A stretch of 12,827 nt of DNA, taken from positions 1 to 12,827 of the forward strand of contig JADJAH010000008.1 in the NCBI GenBank assembly GCA_016704345.1. Reading direction: 5' to 3'. Under the pieces are notes generated by a model that saw only the letters and a list, made by a program, of their open reading frames with translations, was not told the DNA's origin and did no database searches. The translations under genes and the position numbers were made by a program. Below, one piece after another: positions 1 to 7,049 of the stretch (its first letter is position 1; every line of letters starts with the position of its first letter). The DNA comes from Ignavibacteria bacterium (GTDB taxonomy: Bacteria > Bacteroidota > Ignavibacteria > Tepidaquicellales > Tepidaquicellaceae).

Positions 1-1
1 T

Positions 2-181
2 CATTCATTACTAAGTCAAGGTCTGATTGACGAGTTTTGTTTATTTGTTAATCCGGTTTTACTTGGACACGGCATTCCCTTATTTAAGGGTGTGACCGAT
101 ACGACTAAACTGAAACTTATAGAAACGAAAACATTTTCTTGCGGAGTAATTGCTCTTCATTACGAAACAAAACGCAACTAA
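2..181 (+). CDS. C-terminal fragment of a dihydrofolate reductase / RibD-C family protein
   Basis: The 59 residues visible before the TAA at 179-181 are open from the window edge, so the gene begins upstream. They include SQGLIDEF, then NPVLLGHGIPLFKG, then a final strand ending HYETK. This is the usual C-terminus of small DHFR-fold reductases of the RibD-C type: a helix ending in a Gly-Leu-Ile-Asp-Glu turn, the 'P-V-L-L-G-x-G-x-P-L-F' strand-loop, and a last beta strand. Such proteins bind NADPH and reduce pterin- or pyrimidine-like substrates, but the N-terminal cofactor and substrate residues are outside the window, so the substrate cannot be stated. No frameshift is seen in this part. The next gene, a VOC-like protein, is another small stand-alone enzyme of a type often found in accessory DNA. 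Confidence 0.75.
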   Translation, partial: HSLLSQGLIDEFCLFVNPVLLGHGIPLFKGVTDTTKLKLIETKTFSCGVIALHYETKRN

Positions 182-356
182 GGTACAGTAGCGACAAATA
201 AAAAGATAATTCGCGACAGGCACACTCAACAGAAAGAAGCATAACAGTTTGCTGATATGCGCACAAGTTCAGGATTGGAAGGCGTACGGTTTTATTGTTA
301 GCGCTTTACTGTAACTTACGGCATGGAAATAACTAACCGACAAATAAAAATAAGAA
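182..356. other. Intergenic spacer with an imperfect dyad (237-306)
   Basis: This stretch between the DHFR-like and VOC-like genes has no convincing reading frame. AAGCATAACA at 237-246 and TGTTAGCGCTT at 296-306 form imperfect inverted ends: AACA pairs with TGTT and AAGC pairs with GCTT, with a small mismatch between them. The intervening sequence is about 50 nt. The layout of AAC-ended and GTT-started boxes around a structured spacer, placed after a small enzyme gene, is reminiscent of integron attC sites. The boxes do not fit the RYYYAAC/GTTRRRY consensus exactly and the inner pairing is weak. Confidence 0.3.
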
Positions 357-741
357 ATGAATAAAACTTTAAACCGATGCGCTACAACTCAAGATCCCCC
401 ATACTATTGTTGATGGCGCTCAAAAGTTCGTTGACTTGCTGAAAGAGATCTTTGACTCAAAAGAACTGAGACGTTACGAGACGCCGGACGGAAAAATAAA
501 GCACACTGAAATTCAAATGATGATTCGGTGATAATGCTCTCCAGACTCATCCGAAAAAAGATCCACCCGTTCCCATTGTTATGCACGTATATGTTCCCAA
601 TGTTGATGAAGTATTTGAAAGAGCGATCGATGCAGGATGTGAGATCATTGAGCAGCCTAAACAACGGGATGAAGACCCGACAGACGCGGAACATTTAAAG
701 ACTTTGCAGGAAATATGTGGTCTATCGGAACACAGCAATAG
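357..741 (+). pseudogene. VOC / PhnB-like (glyoxalase-bleomycin resistance fold) protein, frameshifted
   Basis: Three reading frames must be joined to give one PhnB-like VOC protein of about 125 residues. ATG at 357 opens MNKTLNRCATTQ. A second frame from about 394 gives IPHTIVDGAQKFVDLLKEIF followed by a DGKIKHTEIQ strand. Near 515-525 the frame changes again to give DDSVIMLS. From 581 another frame gives MHVYVPNVDEVFERAIDAG and IIEQPKQRDE, and a last shift near 680 gives DRRGTFKDFAGNMWSIGTQQ and the TAG at 739-741. The order (VDGA helix, DGKI-H-E strand, D-S-V-I-M-L-S, V-x-D-V-D helix, D-R-x-G-x-x-x-D-x-x-G-N-x-W) is that of PhnB/YdcC-like VOC proteins. These are dimeric metal-binding proteins whose substrates are mostly unknown. 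At least four frame changes occur in 385 nt, so the gene is either inactivated or damaged by indel errors. Every frame change restores the expected motif, which favours errors or very recent damage. Confidence 0.7.
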
Positions 742-743
742 CA

Positions 744-1010
744 GGAAATTAAGAATTAAAATTTGAAATTAAAAATAGCTCCATCGGATTTCAGTATGAT
801 CAGCCTGCAGTGACGATTGCGGGCTATTTTTGGCATGTTGTTGGTGAACCCAAAAGTTTGCAGTGGTTTTCATAAGAATATCATCTAAGTTCAATGCAAA
901 CTTCGGAACACCGAACAACGGCTGAAAAACAAAAATTAGAAATTAAAATTAATAATGGCTTCATCTGTTTCGGTTCTCGCCCATGCTGGATTCTCCGGCA
1001 TTCCCGGTAA
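744..1010. repeat. Dispersed intergenic repeat, copies next to the VOC gene
   Basis: Two AT-rich runs made of AATTAAAA-like words (about 744-780 and 928-958) are each followed by a GC-richer piece shared with other gaps in this window. The 17-mer TGATCAGCCTGCAGTGA at 797-813 recurs exactly at 5416-5432, and the words before it (CCATCGGATT here, TCATCGAATT there) also match. The piece TCGCCCATGCTGGATTCTCCG near 977-997 resembles TCGCCCAAGCTGGAGTCTCCG near 10833-10853. No gene is supported here. Confidence 0.6.
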
Positions 1011-1242
1011 AATCAGTTTAACTCCCTAAGAGCCTGTTGCAGCTTGAGTATTCGTGTATTCGTTGCAAAAAATACTCGTATCAGCACTAAGAATCTTCTT
1101 CGAAAAACCTTAATTCTGAAACTATAGAGCCATATTCTCAATAACGACAGCCTGTTCTCCATTAAGAAAAGACAAATTCGGTTTCTCTCACTTTAGCCTG
1201 CCCTTTATTTTTGAACAATTAAAAAATCCAATATCCCTGACA
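1011..1242. other. Intergenic stretch without a recognised feature
   Basis: Nothing codes convincingly between the repeat and the start codon at 1243. This stretch presumably carries the promoter and leader of the LamG-type gene, but I see no clear promoter elements or Shine-Dalgarno sequence before the ATG. The sequence just upstream is AT-rich, as is common for genes of the Bacteroidota. Confidence 0.4.
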
Positions 1243-3710
1243 ATGAAAAATTTCAAAGGCTTCTTTTCAGACTCATCTTTAAGAAACAAATTCCAGCGGC
1301 CCGGATTTTCCGGAGCTTCGCTCATTGTAATAGTCTTTGTTATGATGTTCTTTATTCAGACAAACTCGAAAGCTTATATGAACTGGAATCATGCCTGCTC
1401 GTTTGCCGGAAACAATAGCAGTTATATTACAACAACAAACAGCTCCTTGCTGAACATTACGGGAAGCTTTGCACTCGAAGCCTGGATAAATCAATCTGCT
1501 TCCTCAGCTTCCGCCAAAGGAATTATTGCAAAGGTGGAGCGCTTGGAACAAGCCTGAGATACGCAATGCGGCTTACCAACAAAAGAATTGTGCTGATCAT
1601 AAATGGTGCAACGAGGCTTATCAGTAAAACAACAACTTGATCGAACCGAATACATGGTATCATGTTAACGGGGTTTTCAATTCTGCAACAGGTGAACATT
1701 CCATTTACATTAACGGAGTGCTTGACACAACCTCAACATATTCTTCAACACTTCCGGCATCGAATACAGATTCACTTTTCATCGGCATCTCCGGCAACTC
1801 TTCTCCTTTTAACGGCATGCTTGATGAGTAAGGATCTGGAACAGGGCATTAACTTCGACTGAAGTCAGCGCAAACTTCGAAGCGTACTGGCTACTTCAAG
1901 CGGAATCTACGGCGGTCTTATACTCTCACTCCCGTTTCAGAGTACATTCATCTTCACCGTTTTCATTAGTTGATCATTCCGGAAATGCACACGCAATAGT
2001 AGGCAGGAACCTTACGCCATACCATTCACTTATCACCCAAGCAATACGATATCCACAAACATGGCCGCAACTTTCGACGGCGTTGAGGATTATCTGGCAG
2101 CGAAAGATACTTCAACCATAGAACCACAAACTCCATGACGCTTGACCTCTGGGTTTATTCCAAAGATGTGCGAACATGCAACCTCATCACAAAAAGAAAT
2201 CAGTTTGCCCTGAAGCTGAATGCCAATACAGTCAGTCTTACAATTAACGGCATCACATCAGTTTCAGGAATTACTCTGCCTCTGAATAGATGGTGCAGAC
2301 TGACTGTCACCAGCAGTCCGAACTCTGCCAGATATTTTCTTGACGGAAATCTTGTTACCGGATTGAATGTTTTTTACGGAGCAATTCCTGCGGGAACTGA
2401 TTCGCTCTATATCGGAGGTGTTCCGGGCGCTACTGCAGATTTTTTTGGAATGCTTGATGAGGTTAGAATTCAAAAGAGGCTGTTCATAAGCGAAGACTCG
2501 GTGTATGTGAATACTTACAAAGCGCTCGACTTAGAAATAGATCTTACTTCTAACACAGAAATCTGTTACAATCTCGACGGCTATCTGCTGGACAACGAAG
2601 CCAACGGCGGGCCGGAGCTACATTTCAGGAACAATGCCGGATTCAGCAATCCGGGGACAACGGCTGATGTTGATGTTTCACCGCTGTTCAGAAGTTATGA
2701 TGTTTCAGTGCAGGAAGGATTTTATCTGCCACCTTCCAACAATCTCAAACCAGTTCATTCCTCCAACAGGCTCCACAGGAACTACTACTGTTCAGATTCC
2801 CATTCACTTTGCTTCACCAATAACTAGTCTTGAAGTAATGATAGGACTCAATCACCAGAGGCTTGCAGACCTGTCTATTGATCTTACTGCTCCCAACGGT
2901 GATTCAGTAAGGGCTGATGACATCTGTTGCACCGATAGGAAATGACAACAGTGCAAGAATAATTTTCACTGATGTTGCAGACAGCTCCATCGGTTCAGGA
3001 AAGTATTCATCAGTTGCAGGACTGATAAAACCTCAAAAGCAGCTTGCCGTTTTCCACGGTGACAATCCGCTGGGTAACTGGAACATCAAGATCAAAGACA
3101 ATGTATCGGGCAACAGAGGAATAGCTCATATCTGCGGAATCAGGATCAATCAGCAATTGGCTACCGAGAGCAACTTCACTCTTAATACATACATTGAAGG
3201 ACATTACAATTCTTCTGCAAATAATCAGATCAGTGATACGCTTAAGGTTATACTAAGAAATTTCAGCAACCCTTCTATCATCTATGATACCTCCAAAGCC
3301 ATCATGAACTTTATCGGCTCAACTAAACTGAGTTTTTCAAATGTCCCTTACGATGCACGTTGCTTCATTCAAGTCAACCACAGAAACAGCATCGAGACGT
3401 GGAATGCATTTCAAATTGTCTTTAAGAGATTTACATCATCTTACAACCTGTTCCTCGATCCTGTAGCAGCCTTTGGCAACAACCTGGTTCAAGTTGATTT
3501 TCACCCGAGACTTATGCGATCTACTCGGGTGATGTGAATCAGGACAGAACTGTAGACGCAACAGACGTAAGTCTTATAGACAATGATGCTGCCAACTTTG
3601 CGGCCGGTTACATTGTGACAGATCTTACCGGTGACAATTTTGTTGACGGAACTGACTTTGCGATTGCCGACAACAACGCGGCAAATTTTGTTTCGGCAAT
3701 ATTGCCGTAA
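1243..3710 (+). pseudogene. Secreted LamG + P-domain (proprotein convertase) + dockerin-like protein, multiply frameshifted
   Basis: When joined across about eight frame changes (near 1530, 1630, 1829, 1895, 1970, 2030-2130, 2740, 2912 and 3505) this is one secreted protein of about 820 residues. The N-terminus has a long n-region and a hydrophobic segment at residues 27-39, a plausible signal peptide. LamG-like domain 1 follows (FALEAWINQS; WYHVNGVFNSATGEHSIYIN; GMLDE then VRIWNRAL after adding a base at 1829). LamG-like domain 2 spans about 2060-2490 (MTLDLWVYS, RYFLDGNLV, GMLDEVRIQKRL). A P/Homo-B domain lies at about 2815-3150 (LADLSIDLTAPNGDSV, FHGDNPLGNWNIKIKD). From 3180 comes a beta-rich module (YIEGHYNSS, NHRNSIETW) ending in two calcium-loop motifs (DVNQDRTVDATD, DLTGDNFVDGTD). 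LamG domains usually bind glycans or proteins, and P domains often sit at the end of exported proteins. No catalytic domain is visible, so an adhesive or surface role is likely. The C-terminal module is shared with the protein at 10074-10784. It is either a pseudogene or a region of indel errors. Confidence 0.75.
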
Positions 3711-3715
3711 GGGCA

Positions 3716-3889
3716 ATTGAGAAATAACAATTAGGAGTTAAGAATTAAGAATTTATACAAGGGGATTGCAAACTGCTCTCACGCAAGGCTCTGAATTCGC
3801 CGGGAGGCACTGCGCGGACAGAAATTGGAGATTGAATTGTTCTCCCAAGGGGGGCAGTGAAGTGCTTAACTGCTTTCTCCCGCGTCAGA
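3716..3889. repeat. Dispersed repeat, left part interrupted by the IS element
   Basis: After the LamG-type gene there is an AT-rich run (AATTAGGAGTTAAGAATTAAG) and then GC-richer sequence. The 20-mer at 3854-3873 (GCAGTGAAGTGCTTAACTGC) recurs with one mismatch at 5426-5445. The end, CGCGTCAGA at 3881-3889, matches GGCGTCAGA at 10896-10904 inside the intact copy, and AAGTG..GCTTT precedes it in both. The repeat stops abruptly at 3889/3890, where the IS end begins. Confidence 0.65.
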
Positions 3890-3890
3890 C

Positions 3891-3905
3891 CTTATGTTTA
3901 AAATA
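3891..3905 (+). repeat. Left inverted end of the IS element
   Basis: CTTATGTTTAAAATA here matches the reverse complement of 5341-5354 (CTTATGTTAAAATA) except for one extra T. It lies one base inside the junction with the host repeat. Confidence 0.7.
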
Positions 3906-3914
3906 ATAAAAAAA

Positions 3915-3975
3915 ACCTCCCAAATGTTTTGTAAATTTGTTTAAACAAATTAGCAAACAATAACAAAAGGGAGGT
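3915..3975 (+). promoter_or_regulatory. Nested inverted repeats that can mask the transposase ribosome binding site
   Basis: ACCTCCC at 3915-3921 is the exact reverse complement of GGGAGGT at 3969-3975, the strong Shine-Dalgarno sequence of the transposase gene. Between them lies a perfect 18-bp palindrome, AATTTGTTTAAACAAATT, at 3934-3951. In a transcript entering from outside the element these could fold so that the ribosome binding site is paired. TAAATTTG at 3932-3939 fits the TAnnTTTG -7 element of Bacteroidota promoters, although no clear -33 TTTG is correctly spaced. A transcript started there would lack ACCTCCC and leave the site open. Such protection against outside transcription is known for other insertion sequences; here it is inferred from sequence only. 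Confidence 0.5.
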
Positions 3976-3979
3976 AGAT

Positions 3980-5059
3980 TTGAATTACTCAAACAAACAT
4001 AACTCATTGGATTTTAGCGGTCAATCAATTTATGTTGGCATGGATGTTCATAACAAGACCTGGAAATTGTGCATAAGGACGGAAGAATTGGAACTTAAGC
4101 GCATGACCACGGAACCAAACCCTGAAATTCTGGTACGGCATCTGAGGAAGAACTATCCGGGAGCTTCATACCGGTGCGCATATGAAGCGGGATACAGCGG
4201 ATTTTGGATTCAGCAAAAATTAGAAAGTATGGGGGTAGATTGCGTAGTTGTCAATCCCGGTGATGTGCCCACGACAAACAAGGAAAAGACATACAAGACT
4301 GATCCAAGAGATTGCCGGAAAATTGCAAGAGGTTTAGTTAACGATGAGTTGAATGCGATATATGTGCACAGCCGCGAGGAACTTGAAAATCGGAACTTGG
4401 TGAGAATGCGTCAGCTTATAGTGAAGAAAATTACACGGGTAAAGAATCAGATCAAGTCGCTGCTGGCATTTTATGGAATTTCTGTTAATGGTCCTGATTG
4501 CAAAAGCAGCTGGACAAAGAAACACAAAGCCTATCTTAAGACAATAAGACTTGAAACAGAACATGGCAATTACTCGCTCAATGTGCTGATTGACGAATTA
4601 AGTTATCAGGAAGAATCACTCTCAAAACTTGAAAAAGAAATAAAGAAGCTATCCTGTGACATCAGGTATTTTGCAGATGCAAAGTTGTTGGTAACCATAC
4701 CGGGAATCAGCCTAAACTCAGCAATGGTATGGCTTACTGAATTGGGAGACATAAAGAGGTTCAAGTCGCTTGACCAGCTTTGTAATTTTGTCGGCCTTGC
4801 TCCGTCTTCCAATTCTTCGGGAGAAAAGGAAATCATAGGCAAGATCTCAAAACGTGGAAACTCCTATCTCAGGCGAATATTAATTGAAAGCTCCTGGGTA
4901 GCCGTAAAAAAAGATCCGGCAATGCTGGCAGCACATAATAAATTCTGCAGGAGAATGAACGGCAATAAGGCAATCGTAAAGATCGCACGAAAACTACTTA
5001 ACAGAATCAGGTCTATCCTTTTGAACAAACAGCCCTACAGGACACATGTAACCGAATAA
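3980..5059 (+). CDS. IS110/IS1111-family DEDD transposase (recombinase)
   Basis: This 359-residue protein starts with TTG at 3980, chosen because GGGAGGT at 3969-3975 is ideally spaced and no in-frame ATG precedes the catalytic domain. The N-terminal RuvC-like DEDD domain shows D22 (YVGMDVHNKTW), E69 (AYEAGYSGF), and D108 and D111 (YKTDPRDCRKIAR), with VVVNPGDVPT between. A helical linker spans about 135-230. The C-terminal Transposase_20 (IS116/IS110/IS902) domain follows: LVTIPGISLNSAMVWLTELG, GLAPSSNSSGEKE, and RGNSYLRRILIESSWVA. S280 in the S-S-G motif is the likely nucleophilic serine. Family members recombine through an RNA-guided, serine-dependent mechanism at a short core, using a bridge or seek RNA from the element's non-coding end. 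The length is usual for the family. It is uninterrupted, in contrast to its frameshifted neighbours, and all key residues are present, so it is probably functional. Confidence 0.95.
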   Translation: MNYSNKHNSLDFSGQSIYVGMDVHNKTWKLCIRTEELELKRMTTEPNPEILVRHLRKNYPGASYRCAYEAGYSGFWIQQKLESMGVDCVVVNPGDVPTTNKEKTYKTDPRDCRKIARGLVNDELNAIYVHSREELENRNLVRMRQLIVKKITRVKNQIKSLLAFYGISVNGPDCKSSWTKKHKAYLKTIRLETEHGNYSLNVLIDELSYQEESLSKLEKEIKKLSCDIRYFADAKLLVTIPGISLNSAMVWLTELGDIKRFKSLDQLCNFVGLAPSSNSSGEKEIIGKISKRGNSYLRRILIESSWVAVKKDPAMLAAHNKFCRRMNGNKAIVKIARKLLNRIRSILLNKQPYRTHVTE

Positions 5060-5340
5060 CACTTAAAGGAAACAGAAAGCAGAAGCATACAAAACATAAT
5101 CAAACAATTGGGGGCAATCGCTTCGAGACTCGTGCAACTCTGAAGAATCTTAAAGAATCTTACAGATGATTGCTTTCGTCAGACTGCGAACCCTATTTGT
5201 AATCATAACAAAGGATATGTGGCTGACAAAAAGAGTCATGACCACTGATAAGAGAATGATTGAATTGTTTGCTGTCTGTAAGGAAATCAAAAAAACAACA
5301 AAGCAATGGGTGGTCAAGGTGTTCCAAAAATTACTACTTG
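5060..5340 (+). ncRNA. Candidate bridge (seek) RNA region of the IS element
   Basis: The stretch between the transposase stop and the right inverted end has no convincing gene and several paired segments. GCAATC (5114-5119) pairs with GATTGC (5168-5173), and CTTC(G)AGA (5121-5128) pairs with TCTGAAG (5139-5145) with one bulged G. The word AAAGAATCTT is nearly duplicated at about 5143-5162. Candidate guides are visible: GAGACTC at 5125-5131 is the exact reverse complement of the right target flank GAGTCTC at 5356-5362; CGTCAGA at 5177-5183 equals the left target flank at 3883-3889; and AAACATAA at 5092-5099 is complementary to TTATGTTT at 3892-3899 in the left end, with AACATAA also identical to the right end at 5347-5353. 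In IS1111-type elements the guide RNA lies downstream of the transposase, as here. The RNA boundaries are not determined. Confidence 0.5.
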
Positions 5341-5354
5341 TATTTTAACATAAG
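5341..5354 (-). repeat. Right inverted end of the IS element
   Basis: TATTTTAACATAAG is the inverted counterpart of the left end at 3891-3905. The host hairpin repeat resumes immediately after it. Confidence 0.7.
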
Positions 5355-5446
5355 AGAGTCTCCTGTGCTCTTCAGGGACTCTGACGCAATGATGATAACT
5401 TCATCGAATTCTGATTGATCAGCCTGCAGTGAAATGCTTAACTGCA
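5355..5446. repeat. Dispersed hairpin repeat, right part after the IS element
   Basis: AGAGTC(T)CCT at 5355-5364 pairs with AGGGACTCT at 5374-5382 around the loop GTGCTCTTC. With the IS removed, the arm extends to GCGTCAGAGTC against GACTCTGACGC (5377-5387), 11 perfect pairs. GTGCTCTTC is also the loop word of the hairpin at 10840-10873. Downstream are TGATCAGCCTGCAGTGA (5416-5432, also at 797-813) and GCAGTGAAATGCTTAACTGC (5426-5445, one mismatch from 3854-3873). The stop codon of the minus-strand gene (5438-5440) lies inside the repeat. The hairpin sits between convergent genes and could help end transcription, but no T-run follows. Confidence 0.65.
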
Positions 5447-6911
5447 TAACTGCTCTTCTATCTTTTCCAATAACCATTTCTTATGTCTTAGTCTGATAAT
5501 TTTATCAAATTCAATATCTTCTCTAAATAACTTCAATTTATGAAGATCATGATTTTCTTTGCAGGTTAATAGTTTGTTAAGAAAGTTATAGAATTTCATG
5601 TAGGCATATCTAGTATCATTATTTATTGACGTATTCTTTCCAATAAAATGTTTGGACGAATCAATAAGATAAGAAAGCGATTCAATGTCATTCAGTTCAT
5701 AATATGCTTTTGCAGAGAGTATCCTTACATGAAGCTTATCTCTTAGATCAATGAATTCAACTCTATTTAAGTAATACAAGGATTCAGCATAATTTTTCTT
5801 TGCATAACTGATATAAGCCAATGCAAGTGATGTCATTGTGCTTTGATGTTCCTTTCTTAGTTTGGGCGCATACTCTTTAACAAAATTTTCGGAATATTCT
5901 ATTTCACCGAGTGAAAGAGCATTTCTTAATATTTGATGGAAAAGCGCTTTGCTGATTCTTCCGTGAGTATAAGCTCCGATTTCTTTTTCAAGACGGAATT
6001 TATTTATTTCAAAAAGTATCTTGAAGAAATTTGCCGTTTACCAAGTCTCATCTTATGAGCGCAGTAATTTGCGAGAGAAATTATGGCATTATGTTGTTCC
6101 TGCTTATCAAACAAATCATAATTCTTATCAAAGCAGGCTTTCATTTCAAAAAAATAGCTTTCGTCATTCTCATCCAGAACGCACATAATTTTATTGTAAT
6201 AAAGTTAATAACTTTGGAATACCTGTTTCTACTTTTCTTATGAACCTTTATAAGATTCTTCAGATCCAGACTTCTGAGTAATTCCAAAGCGGAATCAATT
6301 TCATCGCTTGCATTATACATTATTTTAAGAATATTCAGATCCCAAACCTGTATAGACAGATCAGCAAGAAATTTCAACAACAGATATTCCGTGCTCTTAA
6401 CTGTTCCTTCAAAGCTTTTATCCTGTCTTCCCAGAACGGAATTCCAGTAATCCGCTCTGTTGATCTCCACTATCCATTTAAGTGAAAAATACTCCTCTCC
6501 TAATTTAACTGTATTCAAATATTTATCCGCTTTTTCAATTTCCTTGAGTACCTGTTTATCAAGATTTCTCTTTGAAAGCTCATTGAACATCATTACAAAT
6601 CTCTCAGACTTATTACTTTTCAAAGAAGTCTGGAGAAGAAATTCCCGGGCAAGCTTTTCAAGCTGTGATACCTGATTCCACATCACCTGTTTGTTGAATT
6701 TCTTACCGGGGTATAATTTTTGGTAAACATATTCAGAAGTTAGTTTACCTTTCAAGTCCTCAAAATCCGGATAATGATTCTGAAGTTCTTTGAGAAATGG
6801 CAAATAGTTTCTCCCATTATTAAAATAAGGCGATGCTACAAACTTTTCGAAAAGCTTCATTTCATCTTTTGTGAAAGTCTTTAAAGTCTGAACAAGTTTT
6901 GTGTTCTTCAT
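5438..6911 (-). pseudogene. Helical-repeat protein of unknown function, frameshifted
   Basis: Read on the minus strand from ATG at 6911, three frames join into one protein of about 490 residues. The first frame covers 6911 to about 6200 (MKNTKLVQTLKTFTKDEMKL, then VASPYFNNGRNYLPFLKEL and YVYQKLYPGKKFNKQVMWNQ). A shift near 6190 moves to a frame with CVLDENDESYFFEMK. Another near 6030 continues with FRLEKEIGAYTHGRISKALF and a final segment, SLALAYISYAKKNYAESLYY. The end is rich in alternating helices of TPR/alpha-solenoid character, and no signal peptide or catalytic motif is seen. The N-terminal pattern (kinase-unrelated 'F-x-K-D-E-M-K-L-F-E-K-F-V-x-S-P-Y-F-N') is one I associate with a family of uncharacterised cytoplasmic proteins in Bacteroidota and relatives. 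I do not assign a function. The two frame changes lie where the protein otherwise continues smoothly, suggesting single-base indels. The gene runs convergent to the transposase and divergent from the gene at 7050. Confidence 0.65.
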
Positions 6912-7049
6912 TACAGTTAGACAGTTAGCAATTAGCAGTTCAAAGTTGTTTGATAAAATTCATTTAAAATGATGCGCTAAGCAATGCAAATTCATTAATG
7001 CATTCCTGGTTAGTTTGTCAATAAACTTTCTTTGCAATGACAGGCATCA
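6912..7049. other. Divergent promoter region with short repeats
   Basis: This gap separates two divergent genes and must hold both promoters, although I cannot place them with confidence. Next to the minus-strand start there are three degenerate copies of an AGTTAG-like word (ACAGTTAGACAGTTAGC at about 6915-6931). AATGCA at 6983-6988 and TGCATT at 6999-7004 form a 6-bp inverted repeat with a 10-nt spacer, upstream of the ribbon-helix-helix-like gene. Confidence 0.35.

Larger units (their letters stand above)
3890..5354 (+). mobile_element. IS110-family element (IS1111-like), about 1.46 kb
   Basis: The element holds one intact DEDD transposase gene. Its limits are set by two independent signs. 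First, short imperfect inverted ends: CTTATGTTTAAAATA at 3891-3905 and TATTTTAACATAAG at 5341-5354, whose reverse complement differs by one T. Second, removing the interval rejoins a palindromic host repeat. AGA at 3887-3889 and 5355-5357 is the most that is shared across the two junctions, which fits the 2-3 bp core typical of this family and the absence of a longer target duplication. The layout is about 90 nt of left non-coding DNA, the transposase gene, and about 280 nt of right non-coding DNA. Inverted ends plus a long 3' non-coding region are features of the IS1111 subgroup, whereas IS110 proper lacks inverted ends and carries its RNA upstream. Subgroup assignment is an inference. The element looks complete and potentially active. 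Confidence 0.8.

Noticed and set aside
404..738. Minus-strand reading frames opposite the VOC-like gene
   Set aside because: They lie opposite sequence that encodes PhnB-like motifs on the plus strand and show no domain or sensible start context.
1279..1494. Minus-strand reading frame opposite the start of the LamG-type gene
   Set aside because: It is antisense to a signal peptide and a LamG domain, and its composition shows no family signal.
3716..3889. Bridge RNA upstream of the transposase, as in IS110 proper
   Set aside because: This stretch belongs to the host repeat family also found at 5355-5446 and 10786-10939, so it lies outside the element. Only about 90 nt remain upstream of the gene.
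5166..5348. 60-codon plus-strand frame after the transposase
   Set aside because: It sits inside the IS non-coding end, overlaps the candidate guide RNA and inverted end, and has no ribosome binding site or recognisable motif.
3854..5445. The 20-nt near-identical words at 3854-3873 and 5426-5445 as a target-site duplication of the IS
   Set aside because: They are not at the element's junctions, lie at different distances from them, and are parts of the dispersed repeat. This family makes at most a very short core duplication.
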